NCBI GenBank assembly: GCA_023228925.1
Contig: JALOAF010000002.1
Span: 6,852-70,851 of the forward strand
From: Candidatus Absconditabacterales bacterium
Lineage (GTDB): Bacteria > Patescibacteriota > Gracilibacteria > Absconditabacterales > Absconditicoccaceae
Direction: 5' to 3'
DNA length: 64,000 nucleotides
Shown here piece by piece: positions 1 through 10,776 of the stretch (the stretch's first letter is position 1; each line of letters begins with the position of its first letter). The translations under genes and the position numbers were made by a program. The notes below the pieces were generated by a model. That model was not told the origin of the DNA. It ran no database searches and saw nothing but the letters and a program-made list of their open reading frames with translations.

Positions 1-416
1 GAATCTTTTGGAATAGATACCAAATAGTAAATATCATCAGAGTTTAGGTTGTCTGCTGTAGTTAAATTCATTGTAAAATTAGTTTGACCAGCTAAGTTTA
101 AATTTGCAAAACTTTTTTCTTTCATAGATGAAATTAAAGTTGGTTCTGCTATAAGCTGATTTAATGTTTTTGGTCAATATAATAATGTATAATCTGTAAT
201 TCTATCACCAAATTCGTCTACCAAAACAGGAGATTTGATAGTAAGTGAAGACGAACTAATATTGTCTACAGTTATTGTATCTACATTTGGCCTATAACCA
301 AACAAAATATTATCTCAAATATTGTTTAAATAATCTAAAATACTATCTGAAAAAGAAAAACCCAACAAAGTGAGAGCAAAGACTCATCATAAAACAAAGC
401 TAATTAGTTTTTTCAT
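1..416 (-). CDS. Secreted or surface protein, N-terminal part (runs off the window)
   Basis: The first 138 residues are visible; the rest lies beyond base 1. The start MKKLISFVLGGVFALTLLGF has a Lys-Lys n-region and a hydrophobic core, a typical signal peptide in which both GG residues are TGA. Downstream there is a Thr/Ser-rich beta-type segment (around residues 45-75, with ITVDNISSSSLTIKSP and a YGPK stretch) that resembles a fibronectin/Ig-like strand pattern, but I cannot assign a family. Probably exported and displayed. It is divergent from thyA, with a 237-base gap that holds the thyA promoter. Confidence 0.6.
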
Positions 417-532
417 AATAATAAATTTTATTTATAAATAAATAATTTATAATACTATAATTAAAAATATGTATTTTTTAATAGCATTTTCAACATTAAA
501 TCAACAAAAATCTTAAAAAAATGTCAAAAAGT

Positions 533-560
533 TTGACAAATTTTATTTTTCTGATATACA
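533..560 (+). promoter_or_regulatory. Predicted sigma-70-type promoter of thyA
   Basis: TTGACA at 533-538, a 16-base spacer, then TATACA at 555-560. The -35 hexamer also forms the right arm of a small inverted repeat (TGTCAAA / TTTGACA, 522-538). This predicts a 5' leader of about 85 bases before the thyA ATG. Sequence match only. Confidence 0.5.
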
Positions 561-653
561 ATGGTTATCACCTTTTAGTAGAAAAACACAATAATGTTGA
601 TTTTTTATATTTATTTGATACATAAAGAGTAGTTTATATTTTACCCAACATAC

Positions 654-1520
654 ATGAAAGCCTATCTAGATATTGTAAAAAACATACTAAACAACTGAGT
701 TTTAAAAGAAAATAGGACTTGAATAGACACATTATCCATACCAGGAGTTTTTTTTGAGCATGATATGGCTGATGGTTATCCTCTTCTTACTACAAAACAA
801 GTTCCCTTTAGGTTGATTGCTTCTGAATTAGAGTTTTTTATAAAATGAATTACAGACAAAGACTGGCTAATCAAAAGAAATAATCATATTCGAGATGAAT
901 GGTGTTCTCCAGATAAAGTAAAATACGGACACGACCAAGAAACAAAGCAAAAAATGATGGAAGAAAGAGAGCTTTGACCAATATATTGATTTCAACGAAG
1001 GAATTTTGGATGAGAATACATTAGCCGAGACCAAGAATCTCAAAATAAATGAATAGACCAATTAAAAAAAGTGGTAGAAACATTAAAAACAAACCCAAAC
1101 GATAGAAGAATGATTGTAATGGCACGAAATCCTCAATTTTTACACAGAATGGCATTACCTCCTTGTCATTATGGGTTTCAAGTTTTAGTGTCAAATGATA
1201 AACTACATTTATTACGAAACCAAAGATCTGTGGACACAATGCTTTGATTGCCTTTTAACATAGCTAGTTATGCATTATTACTACATTTGTTAGCTAAGGA
1301 ATCATGATTAAAAGAATGAAAATTAATTGGTTTTTTGGCCGATACCCACATATATACAAATCATCTTGAATGAGCTAAAGAACAAATAAACAGAGCTCCA
1401 TTAAAATTGGCAACAATAAAAACAGAAAACTTCACTTCAATATTTGACCGAGAATATACTGACACAATAATTGAAAATTATGAACACCAATGAAAAATTA
1501 AATTTGATGTTGCTGTGTAA
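654..1520 (+). CDS. thyA: Thymidylate synthase
   Basis: 288 aa. Converts dUMP to dTMP with methylene-tetrahydrofolate, in the cytoplasm. Visible family signatures: RTGIDTLSIPG near the N-terminus, LGPIYGFQ, the catalytic cysteine in MALPPCHYGFQ, RSVDTMLGLPFNIASYALL, and the dUMP-binding DTHIYTNH. The glycines of LGPIYG, LGLPFN and several others are TGA; a standard-code reading would break the enzyme into pieces, so this gene alone makes a strong case for UGA = Gly. Slightly longer than E. coli ThyA (264 aa). The start is the ATG after the predicted promoter. It stands alone on the plus strand. Confidence 0.97.
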
Positions 1521-1656
1521 TAAAATACTGTATAATAAAATTATAAGTTTTTAAAATTATAAATTAAAATAAATTGTACAGCAAAAAAACCTTTTTCTAA
1601 TTAATTGAAAAAATAGTTTATCACAAAACTTTGCTCAAAAAAAACTAAAAACAGAT

Positions 1657-3204
1657 TTATCTCTCTACAAACATACTTTTACTCCTATATTGCATAGCTT
1701 CAGCCAAATGTTTAATTTCCAAATTTTCTACTCATTCCATGTCTGCAATGGTTCTAGCAAGCTTTATAATCCTATGAACAACTCTAGGAGATAAGACTAA
1801 TTTTTCTGATGCTGTAGATAAAAATTCTTTAATTTCATCAGATAGTGGAATATACTTTTCAATATCATTACTATTCATGTCTGAATTGGAAACTATATTG
1901 CTACCAGCAAATCTTTTTTTTTGGATATGCCAAGCTTTTATAATTTTTTCTCTAATTGCTTGACTACTTTCTGATTTAACATTATCTAATAATTTATCTA
2001 TATTTTCTCTAGGAATCTCTAAAATCATATCTATCCTATCCATCAAAGGACCAGAAATTTTATTTTGATAATTTTTTACTTCATTGATACTACAAGTACA
2101 CGCTCTTTCTGGATCTTTGTAATAACCGCATTTACAAGGATTCATACTTGCTACAAACATAAAATTAGCAGGATAATTTACACTACCAGACACTCTAGAA
2201 ATACTAATATTTTTGTCTTCGATTGGTTGTCTAAGCACTTCTAATGTCTCTCTAGGAAACTCTGTAATTTCATCAAAAAACAAAACTCCTTTATGTGCCA
2301 AACTAACCTCTCATGGAGTCAAGTTTGATCATCATCAAACTATAGAAATCTTGGAAGCTGTATGATGGACTTGTCTAAAAGGTCTTTGAACAATTAAGGG
2401 ATGATCTTTATTTAATTTTCATACTACAGAATAAATTTGTGATACTTCTAAAATTTCTTGGAATCAAAGAGGTGGTAAAACACTTTTTAGAGCTTTACTC
2501 AACATTGTTTTTCCACTTCATGGAGCTCAAACCATAAAAATATTGTGTAAACCAGCAGCAGCAATGGACAGTGCTCTTTTTGCCAAAATATGTCATTTAA
2601 TATATTCAAAATCCATATCAAAATTATATTGAATATTGTACAAACTTTCTACATCTTTTGATTGAGAAATAGTTTGTAAATCCTTTCAATTTACAAAATA
2701 TCAAACCAACTGTAAAAAATTATCCAAAGGATAGATATTGATTCATGAAATATATTCTAATTCATATAAATTTTCACTAGGAACAAAAAAATCTTTATAT
2801 CATTTTTTGATAGCAGAAATAACAGATGGAAGTAATCCGTTTACTCTCTTGATGGTGCCATCCAATCATAATTCTCAAAAAAACAAATATTTTTCTAAAT
2901 CCTTTTTGTGATCAATTTTTCATTCTTTTAAGAGAACTAATATCGCCACCGCCATAGAAAGATCAAAAGAAGTCCCAACCTTTCTAATATCAGAAGGAGC
3001 TAAATTGAGAACAAACTTTTTGTTTGGTAGATCAATACCAACATTACGAAAAGTAGCTCTAAGTCTTTCTTTGGACTCCTTGATAGCAGCATCTGGAAGT
3101 CCAATAATCTCTATCCCTGGTAAAGATCTATTGGCATCAGCTTCTACCAAAATTTCATATCCTTCCAATCAAAGATTGGTAAATGTCTTTGTCATTCGTA
3201 CCAT
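1657..3204 (-). CDS. comM: ComM/YifB-type Mg-chelatase-like AAA+ ATPase
   Basis: 515 aa, the usual family length. The N-terminal ChlI-like domain contains EADANRSLPGIEIIGLPDAA and LNLAPSDIRK. The Walker A APGSGKTMLSK has its first glycine as TGA. Walker B is GVLFFDEITEF, followed by the family's zinc-like cysteine cluster (MNPCKCGYY...CTC) and a C-terminal lid domain. ComM is a hexameric helicase that promotes branch migration when incoming DNA recombines during natural transformation, so its presence suggests DNA uptake. The start MVRMTKTF is chosen as the first in-frame ATG ahead of the conserved N-terminus; a second Met three codons later is possible. Confidence 0.93.
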
Positions 3205-3392
3205 TTTTCATTCAAATAAGAATTAAATATCAATGTGTTTTTACTTATCGTTGTCAAAAATATCTTTTACAAAACAAAAATCAAGACATTTTTTGACAAA
3301 AAACAAAAAAAACTTTATCTAAAAGGAAATAACACATTAAACATCCTTTCACATAAAGTAAAAAACAAATATTTTTTATAAAAGAATCTATA

Positions 3393-4580
3393 TTAAATTA
3401 CTCATAATTTTTTTCAAACCTTTTCAAAGGCTGATATAGCTTTATCCAAGTGATGAATCTCATGAGCTGCAGAAAGTTGAATTCTAATTCTAGCTTGACC
3501 TTGTGGAACAACTGGATAATAAAATCCTATTACATAAATTCATTCTTCCAAAAGATCTCTAGCAAAATCTTGAGAAAGTTTTGCATCATAAAGCATCAAA
3601 GCACATATGGCAGAAGCGGTAGGTTTTAGATCAAAACCGAGTCATTTCATTTTTTCCATAAAATATTCGGTATTTTTATGTAATTTATCTTGTAGTTCTA
3701 CAGTATTAGCCATCATATCAAAGACTTTTATTCCTGCTGCAGCTACCAATGGAGGTATAGAGTTTGAAAACAAATATGGTCTAGAGCGTTGTCTAAGTAA
3801 CTCTATAATCTCTTTTTTTCAAGTAGTAAATCATCCAATAGCTCATCCAAAAGCTTTTCATAAAGTTCAAGTAATAATTTCTACCTGTCATCTTATATTA
3901 AAATGTTCTGTTACTCCTCTACCTGTAGCTCAAACAACTCAAGCAGAATGACATTCATCTACCATCACCATAGCATCATATTTGTTGGCAAGTTCTACTA
4001 TTTTATCCATAGGAGCAACATTTCAATCCATGGAAAAAACTCCATCTGTAACAATTAACTTGAATCTAGCATCTTTGGCTTCTATCAGTTTTGCTTCTAA
4101 ATCTTCCATATTTGCATTTTCATATCTATATCTTTGTGCTTTTGATAATCTCACTCCATCTATAATAGAAGCATGATTTAGAGAGTCAGAAATTATTGCA
4201 TCTTCTGCTCAAAGTAATGGTTCAAATATTCAACCATTAGCATCAAAACATGCTGCATAAAGAATTGTATCTTCTGTTCCAAAAAAATCAGATATTTTTT
4301 TTTCAAGAGTTTTGTGCAAATCTGTTGTTCCACAAATAAAACGAACAGAAGACATCCCATATCCATGTGTTTTCAAAGATTCTTCAACAGATTTTTTTAA
4401 TTCTGGATGATTGGATAGCCCTAAATAATTATTAGCACAAAAATTTAGCACAGTCTGGCCATTTTCAAGTTTAATCTCTGCATCCTGTGGTGAAACTATC
4501 ACACGTTCCTCTTTGTAAAGACCAGCTTCTTTGATAGAGCTTAATTCCTTTTCTAAATGATTTTTGATATCTCAATACAT
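3393..4580 (-). CDS. kbl: Glycine C-acetyltransferase (2-amino-3-ketobutyrate CoA ligase)
   Basis: 395 aa, full length for the alpha-oxoamine synthase family (fold type I PLP enzymes). The N-terminal part shows [17 protein letters not shown], then [21 protein letters not shown]. The central part carries the DE(C)HS.G-type segment and a T.SK-like PLP region on the reverse of about 3900-4050. It ends with SAFEKVGKKLGVI, where both glycines are TGA. It links threonine breakdown to glycine and acetyl-CoA, or runs in reverse. Related family members (BioF, HemA, Spt) use other substrates, but the N-terminal pattern fits Kbl best and no biotin or heme genes are nearby. Glycine supply is noteworthy in a cell that also spends UGA on glycine. 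Confidence 0.85.
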
Positions 4581-4659
4581 TTTTATATAATCAAAAAAAT
4601 AAAAATATTATCATAAATAAAAAATAGTTTTTTATGTTTTGATTTCTAATTAAATTAAT

Positions 4660-4953
4660 CTATTTTTTCTTGCTTACAAAATATCAAGTAACAAAAAAAT
4701 ATCCAATAGCAACTAAAATTAGACCACCAATAATTGTGCGCAAAATGTATGCTCAAATAATCAAAAGAATAATTCACAAAATCATATAAATTTTTTCTTC
4801 CCATGTTGATTTATTCCACCAATTCCCAATTTTAGAAAAAATCTGTTTTGATTGAGCTTCTACTTTTTTAGCAGTTTCTTTTGCAACATCTTTTACTTCA
4901 TCTACTTTTTTTTCAAGATCAACTTGTTTTTTTGTTGTTTTTTTAACAGCCAT
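4660..4953 (-). CDS. Small membrane-anchored coiled-coil protein
   Basis: 97 aa. Starts MAVKKTTKKQVDLEKKVDEV, a Lys/Glu-rich amphipathic helix of about 45 residues. A hydrophobic segment follows (residues about 55-90, with LGIILLIIGAYILRTIIGGL), probably one or two membrane helices, ending in Lys residues. Three glycines of the membrane part are TGA. No family recognised; the architecture resembles small YtxH/DUF883-type anchors. A short gap separates it from the Hsp20-like gene upstream on the same strand. Confidence 0.7.
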
Positions 4954-5072
4954 TTTTATTTTAATATATAATAAAGAGTATAATTGTAAACATAATTAGT
5001 AATAATAAAGTATGAGCCAAGTATATATATCGAACCACAAATTTTACCTAACAAACAATAAACTATATCTAC

Positions 5073-5414
5073 TTAATTTCTTTCTACTTCTAATTGAATT
5101 TTTTCTGGGACAATGGACTTTGGTATTATTATTTGCAAAATATTGTCAGGTGAAAGTTTGCTGTGTATTTTATCAAAATATGCTTGTGGGGGTAGGTCTA
5201 GAATTTGTTCAACTTCTCATCGATAACAATCTTCTTTTAGTGGAATTAAATCATCTTTTAATAAGATTTTTTTTCTAAGTCATTTTATAATTAATCTATA
5301 ATCCTTAATACTAATTTCAAGTGTTTCTTTTGCAACTCATCACAACGGCATAATTACCACCATTTCGTTTGGAGACTCATATATATCAAAAGGAATTTTA
5401 ATTGTTTCTTTCAT
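5073..5414 (-). CDS. Small heat-shock protein-like (Hsp20 / alpha-crystallin fold)
   Basis: 113 aa. The reading MKETIKIPFDIYESPNEMVV, then PLGGVAKETLEISIKDYRLIIKG, matches the start of an alpha-crystallin domain (ATP-independent holdase chaperone). The paired glycines in PLGGV are TGA. The domain is minimal, with almost no N-terminal arm, and ends ...PEKIQLEVERN without the usual IxI tail. It starts 11 bases after the stop of the preceding membrane protein gene, so it is probably co-transcribed. The family call is from the domain pattern only; another beta-sandwich is possible. Confidence 0.55.
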
Positions 5415-5425
5415 TACTTTATAAA

Positions 5426-6007
5426 TTATTCATTAAATATTTTAGACAAAAAATCATTGATTATTTTATTGCAAGCTTCTGGATTGTAAAGGTAGTGAAA
5501 GTTTATTTCCCCAGCCCTTAATTTTTCGTTTTGTTCTGCTTCTCATCATTCTGAAACTACAACTAAAGATCAATTATTGAATACACTATTCCAAAATCAT
5601 CTTTTTCTAACAGATATAGATCTTATTTTTTTTAAATCTATAGTTTTTGAAACTCTTTTAAATAAACCATCCTGATCATACCTTATAAAAGATCTAGGAT
5701 TTACAATAATAAAATCCATTTTATAATCCAAAAAATATTTGAGCACCTTTACATTTGGAATAATCCACACAATAACCGACAATAGAATAAGAGACCACAA
5801 AAACCAAGATGTAGAAATATATTTAATAAATAATACCAACGCTACAACTAAAATAAGTGTCCAAAATAAAAATGGAATTAGTGCTTTTATCCATAAAAAA
5901 AACTTACTTTTTCTAATTACAATTATATTTTCTTTTCAATATCTTTCTATAGCATCATTTACCATTCTTTTTTTAAACCCTGACTCAAAAGTGGATAATA
6001 TTCACAT
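5426..6007 (-). CDS. Membrane protein with PH-like domain, unrecognised
   Basis: 193 aa. The N-terminal cytosolic part (about 38 residues) contains an ENIIVIRKSKFFLW stretch. Two hydrophobic helices follow (FLWIKALIPFLFWTLILVVA and WFLWSLILLSVIVWIIP). The C-terminal half has strands FIIVNPRSFIRYDQDGLF...TIDLKKIRSISVRKRG, which is how bacterial PH (bPH-like) domains look after a TM hairpin. Function unknown. Preceded 26 bases upstream by lepB and followed 11 bases downstream by the Hsp20-like gene, so likely one operon. The start ATG-TGA reads Met-Gly. Confidence 0.7.
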
Positions 6008-6033
6008 TTTATGAATTGTTTTATTACATAAAA

Positions 6034-6633
6034 TTAGTCATAAAAGTTGGTATCAAAATTGGGGAATACTCTAAATAAAACTTTACCAATTATATCTTGA
6101 TTTACAACTTCATAATTTGCTCCTTCATAGCAACCCAAACCAAAACAACACAAAGAATCTGTACTAAATCATCTATTGTCTCATAAAACAAAATATCCAT
6201 CTTCTATTGCAAATTCTGTTTTTCCACATCTAGTGTTTGTCAACAAATCATCTGGCAAATATTGTTCTATTAATTGCTTACAATTATTTCACAGGGTATC
6301 ACAAATAAAAATATATCAATCTTTTATTTTTATTGTTTCTCCTGGCAATCAAATTATTCTTTTGATATAAGGAGTTGTTTTTCATTCTGGAACAAAAACT
6401 ATTATATCTCATCTATTTAGAACATCAAACCTTTTTGATACTTTATCAACTATTATAAAATCATTTTCATGAAAAGTAGGAGCCATACTTGCTCAAATCA
6501 CAGTATATGGATTTGCTACAAAAAATCTCACAAACAAAACAATACCCAAAACAAATACAAAAAATGAAAACATATCAAAAATATCCAACAATATATTTTT
6601 AAACTTTACTCTAATCTTATTTGAAACTCACAT
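6034..6633 (-). CDS. lepB: Signal peptidase I
   Basis: 199 aa. Type I signal peptidase that cleaves Sec and Tat leader peptides outside the membrane. One N-terminal membrane helix (about residues 18-38) is followed by the catalytic Ser box GASMAPTF, the Lys box YIKRIIGLPGE, and GDNRGFSTDS near the C-terminus; these are boxes B, D and E of the family. Ser and Lys form the catalytic dyad. Several box glycines are TGA. An insert with paired cysteines (FICDTLGNNC, CGKTE, LCCFGLGC) is unusual and may form disulfides outside the cell. Sits between ssb and a membrane protein gene on the same strand. Confidence 0.95.
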
Positions 6634-6721
6634 TCCACAATATATTTATTTAATAAAATAATATACATACGAAAAAATGCAAAAAAACTAAATTTTATTT
6701 TAAATTTTTATTTTAAATCAA

Positions 6722-7120
6722 TTAAAATGGCACTTCTTCGTCAGCTATCTCTTCTAATACTGTATCTCATTCATGAGTAGAAGCAGAAGATTTAGAGTCC
6801 AAAAATATAAAATTATCAACAATAATCTCTGTCATAAACCTATCTTTTCATTCCGTATCTTGTCGTTTTCTAGTCCTCAATCTTCATTCAACATAAATTC
6901 TTTTTCACTTTGTAACATACTGTCCAAGAACTTCAGCTCATCTACCATAAGCGACACATCTGTGATATTCAGCCTCTTCAACCATGTTTTCATCTCTGTT
7001 TTTAAACTTTCTATTTGTAACAATAGTAAAGTTTACAACAGAAGTGCCAGTACTTTCAATAGTTTTCACCTCTAAATCGCTAGTAGATCTTCAAATCAAT
7101 TGTACTTTGTTTAAATCCAT
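6722..7120 (-). CDS. ssb: Single-stranded DNA-binding protein
   Basis: 132 aa. OB-fold SSB: starts MDLNKVQLIGRSTSDLEVK, then NFTIVTNR, YHRCVAYGRGAEVLGQYVTKGKRIYVEGRL, and DNFIFL. The C-terminal tail ends EEIADEEVPF, the acidic -PF tip that recruits replication and repair partners, so it is a full-length, functional-looking SSB. Shorter than E. coli Ssb because the linker is very short. Seven glycines are TGA. It is the first gene of the minus-strand run toward lepB, 88 bases before it. Confidence 0.95.
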
Positions 7121-7294
7121 TTTCTAATTTTATATTCTAAAACTTTTGGCAAATAACTCACCTTAAATAACTAATAATCAAAAAAAAACAAAAATCAATT
7201 GATTTTTAAATCTATATTTTTAAAAGTTATTTCGTTGTACAAAATAGTTGTTAATTTATCAAAAAATTATATGTATTTACAAGGCCTCAACAAT

Positions 7295-7378
7295 GCCCAG
7301 ATGATGGAATTGGTAGACATGCTAGACTCAAAATCTGGTGTCCGCAAGGACATGTGGGTTCAACTCCCACTCTGGGCA
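7295..7378 (+). tRNA. tRNA-Leu (anticodon CAA)
   Basis: Acceptor arms GCCCAGA (7295-7301) and TCTGGGC (7371-7377) pair perfectly, with A as discriminator and no encoded CCA. D-arm with GGTAGA, anticodon stem CTAGA/TCTGG around the loop CTCAAAA (anticodon CAA), a class II long variable arm (TGTCC GCAA GGACA), and a T-arm GTGGG TTCAACT CCCAC. It decodes UUG. It is the only tRNA I could fold in this window; the tRNA-Gly(UCA) that code 25 needs is not here. Confidence 0.95.
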
Positions 7379-7590
7379 AAAATCAACAAATCTGTTCTTC
7401 AATGTTCAGATTTTTTTATTACATATCAATTCTTCTTAGTAAAGCAAAAATTCAAACAATAATATTTTTTTATTAATCATAACATACCACAAACACAATA
7501 AAAAAAATTATGTAAAATTTTATTTTATTACAAATATTAAACATAAAACAAATATTTATATTTTACTTTACAACTTCATATATTTTGAAT
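7379..7590. other. AT-rich intergenic stretch, nothing recognised
   Basis: Very AT-rich spacer downstream of the tRNA gene. No reading frame with family features was seen, and no strong hairpin. Confidence 0.5.
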
Positions 7591-7809
7591 TTAACAACAA
7601 TCTAAGTGTGATAAATATGCAAACGACATAGCTGTTGTTCAGTCTATAATATTGAAAACAAACAACTTATCTAAATCCAAAGAACAAAGCTCTATCCAAG
7701 TTCTATTTTTTTATTTACTTTTATTACGCTTATTTTTTAATTTTCTATTTAAAATTAACAAACACAGCTTTTGCAACTCATAAATATTGCCCCATTTTTT
7801 TATTATCAT
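7591..7809 (-). pseudogene. Possible broken small gene after the ribbon-helix-helix gene
   Basis: An ATG directly after the RHH stop (one base apart) opens MIIKKWGNIYELQKLCLLIL and stops at TAA after 32 residues (7711). The same frame then continues KNRTWIELCSLDLDKLFVF to a TAA at 7591, also using one TGA as Gly, for about 73 residues with one internal stop. It could be a decayed toxin partner of the adjacent RHH gene, a 32-aa peptide, or chance. No family is recognised. Confidence 0.25.
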
Positions 7810-8052
7810 TTAAGATACATATTGATGAATTATAGAAGAAATGAGCGTTTGATATGGGATTCCTTTTGTTTTTGCTATTTCTTTAATTTTAGCAACATCT
7901 TCTTCATTTAATCTTAAGCTATATAATTTTTTAACAGGCTTTTTGGCTTTAGGAGGAATAATACAAGTTTTCATTATTTCATTCAAAAAATTTAGATCTT
8001 TTTGATCAAAATCATATTTTTTTATAAAATTTTGAAAATCTTGATAATCCAT
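7810..8052 (-). CDS. Small ribbon-helix-helix protein, possible antitoxin
   Basis: 80 aa, starting MDYQDFQNFIKKYDFDQKDL. The second half, KKLYSLRLNEEDVAKIKEIAKTKGIPYQTLISSIIHQYVS, is a CopG/BrnA-type ribbon-helix-helix: a beta strand followed by two helices with GIPYQTLI at the turn, as in many type II antitoxins and DUF4415-like proteins. A longer in-frame opening exists to 8151, but the upstream part is low-complexity Lys/Tyr and lacks family features. An intact toxin gene next to it was not found. The upstream DNA is full of ATATAT, typical of a promoter/operator. Confidence 0.7.
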   Translation of the reverse strand: MDYQDFQNFIKKYDFDQKDLNFLNEIMKTCIIPPKAKKPVKKLYSLRLNEEDVAKIKEIAKTKGIPYQTLISSIIHQYVS

Positions 8053-8281
8053 TGTAATTATTTTAATGTAAAGACATTGTAAATACAATATATATTTTTT
8101 ATATCTACAATATATATATTTAATATATATAAATTTCTTCAATAAAATCAAGCTTTGGTTATAATTTTGTTTTAGCTTTCAAAACATTTGTATTTTATGA
8201 AATTTATTTTTATTTTCAGCTAACTAAAAGATATCAGGATATAAAAAAAATCTTAGTTTTTTCTGTTGAATTCATTTTACA

Positions 8282-8330
8282 ATACAATATATAGTGGTCA
8301 GTGACATAAAAAAAACACAACATATTGTGT
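8282..8330 (+). promoter_or_regulatory. Paired NrdR boxes upstream of nrdD
   Basis: Two 16-base sites: ATACAATATATAGTGG (8282-8297) and ACACAACATATTGTGT (8315-8330). The known NrdR consensus is ACACWATATMTWGTGT; by eye they match at about 14 and 15 positions. The gap is 17 bases, placing the centres about three helical turns apart, as in known NrdR operators. NrdR is the ATP/dATP-sensing zinc-finger repressor of ribonucleotide reductases. The nrdD ATG lies 145 bases downstream. Confidence 0.75.
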
Positions 8331-8474
8331 TTGGGTAAAAATTTTAAAGCATAGAAAAATATTCATTTTATAGCTTGAAATGTAGAAAAACTGTGAAAAA
8401 TTGGTCAATTATTTGTCAATTATATGTTAATTAGTATAAAATATAATTTTTTTTAACACTAATTTTATAAACTG

Positions 8475-10676
8475 ATGGCTATATTTAAAGTAAAAAAAAG
8501 AAACTGAACAATTGTAGACTTCAATATTTCCAAAATACAAAAAGCCATAAAATTAGCTATAGAAGCTGTTTGAGGGACAGATTTTTCTAAAATAGGCGAC
8601 ATTTCTGAAGCTATTGTAGAATTGATAGAAAAAAAATCTGGCAAAAATATCCCTGATGTAGAAACCATCCAAGATAGTGTTGAAGAAATTTTGATCAAAC
8701 AGTGACACGACACTGTTGCTAGAGCTTACATTAAATATCGTGAAAAAAGAGCACAAAGTAGAGCAGCACAAAATGTAGTAGTAGAAGTATGAAAGACTAT
8801 GCAAGAATATTTAGACAATCTAGATTGGAGGATAAATGAAAATGCAAATATATGATATTCTATTTGAGGACTAATATTAAAAAACAGCGAAAAAATTACC
8901 GCAAATTATCGACTTTCACATATATATTCAGAAGAAATCGGAAATGCTCATAGAAATGCTGATTATCACATACACGATCTATGAATGTTTACTCCTTATT
9001 GTGCTGGATGGAGCCTAAGAGCTTTGTTAGAAGAATGATTTAATGGTGTTGATGGGAAACTACAATCAGCTCCTCCAAAAAATCTACAAGCAGCAGTAAA
9101 CCAAATGATAAACTTTTTTGGAACACTACAAAATGAACGAGCTGGAGCACAAGCATTTAGTTCTTTTGACACATATCTTGCTCCTTTTGTACACAAAAAA
9201 TGGGAAGAAATAGAAAATGAACTTAATGATCTATGAGTAAAATTTGAATCAGAAGAAAAAAAGAAAGACTATATTTACCACAAAGTCTATAAATACGTAA
9301 AACAACAATTACAAAACTTTATTTTTGGACTAAATGTACCAAGCAGACGATGAACTCAAACCCCGTTTACAAATATCACTTTAGATTGGGTTTGTCCACC
9401 AGACCTAAAAGAAAAAGCACTAATGCTTGGTGGTTCCAATGCTGGCTACTACAAAAAAAAGTTTGGAGAATTAGAGCAAGAAATGCATATAATAAATAAA
9501 GTTTTGATAGAAGTATATACTGAATGAGATCGAGGTGGCTCTGTTTTTACTTTCCCAATACCTACCTACAATATTGTGGAGAATTTTCCTTGGGATGAGC
9601 CTTTAGTAGACGATTTATTTGAAATGACAGCTAAATATGGAATTCCATATTTTCAAAATTTCATAGGATCTCAATACGAAAAAGATGAAAATGGCAAGAT
9701 TACACAAACAAAAAAAGAATGAGCTTATAGTCCAGATGCAGTTAGAAGTATGTGTTGTAGACTACAGCTAGATCTAAAACAACTAGAAAAAAGAGGTTGA
9801 GGTTTGTTTGGATCTGCAGAAATGACTGGAAGTATCGGGGTTGTTACTATCAATGCAGCTAGACTATGATTCAATTTTAAATGAGATATGGATGGACTAA
9901 AAGACCAATTATTATATCTCATGAATCTAGCAAAAGATTCTTTGGAAGTCAAAAGGAAAGAAATGACAAAACGATTGGATGCTGGGCTATTTCCTTATAC
10001 AAAAAGATATTTAGCCACTTTTAGAAACCACTTTTCTACTATTGGAATAAATGGACTAAATGAAGCCATTCTAAACTTTACAGACGGAAAAGAAGATATT
10101 AGCACAAAAAAATGAATCAAACTAAGTCAAGAAATATTAGATTTTATGAGAGATATTTTGATAGAATATCAAGAAGATACATGAAATTTATATAATTTAG
10201 AAGCTACTCCAGCAGAATGAACTACTTATAGATTTGCAAAAGAAGACCAAAAACAATTAAAATGAATTATTCAGGCTGGTACTCTCCAAGCTCCTTACTA
10301 TACAAACTCCTCACAATTACCAGTGTGATACACTGATGATGTATTTGAAGCGATGGATTTACAAGACGATTTACAGTGTAAATATACATGATGAACAGTC
10401 TTACACTTGTATATGTGAGAAAGAATGAGTGCAGATGCATGTAAAGCATTAGTAAAAAAAGCTATATCAAATTATCATATGCCATACATATCTATATCTC
10501 CAACGTTCTCAATTTGTCCAAAACATTGATATATAGCTGGAGAACATGATTATTGTCCAGTATGTGACAAAGAAATATGATATACCGGTGAAAAGTTTGA
10601 TATGGAAACAAGAAAAAAATATACAAGCGATCCAGAAAAATTAGACAAAATCAGAAGAGAATGAAAAGTAGAATAA
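8475..10676 (+). CDS. nrdD: Anaerobic ribonucleoside-triphosphate reductase, large part without the glycyl-radical loop
   Basis: 733 aa. Class III reductase making dNTPs from NTPs in the absence of oxygen. An N-terminal ATP-cone (about residues 1-95: VKKRNGTIVDFNISKIQKAI ... RAYIKYREKR) is followed by the PFL/NrdD barrel (ADYHIHDLGMFTPYCAGWS, FGTLQNERAGAQAFSSFDTY, NVPSRRGTQTPFTNITLDW, SMCCRLQLDL, GSIGVVTINAAR). Near the end comes the zinc ribbon CPKHG...YCPVC. After the ribbon the protein runs only about 30 charged residues and stops: the RVxGY glycyl-radical loop that normally follows is missing and lies on the next ORF. More than 20 glycines are TGA. Confidence 0.93.
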
Positions 10677-10776
10677 AAATCAGTTAATCAATAAATAAAA
10701 AACATATCAAAACAATCTTTCAAAAAAACCAAGAAAACTAATCATACCCTTTTTATTAAATTAATATACTACAACA

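Noticed and set aside
4230-4502. Short 90-aa open frame as a separate gene
   Set aside because: It is a fragment of kbl ending at a TGA that encodes glycine.
7199-7462. 87-aa plus-strand frame
   Set aside because: Runs across the tRNA-Leu gene.
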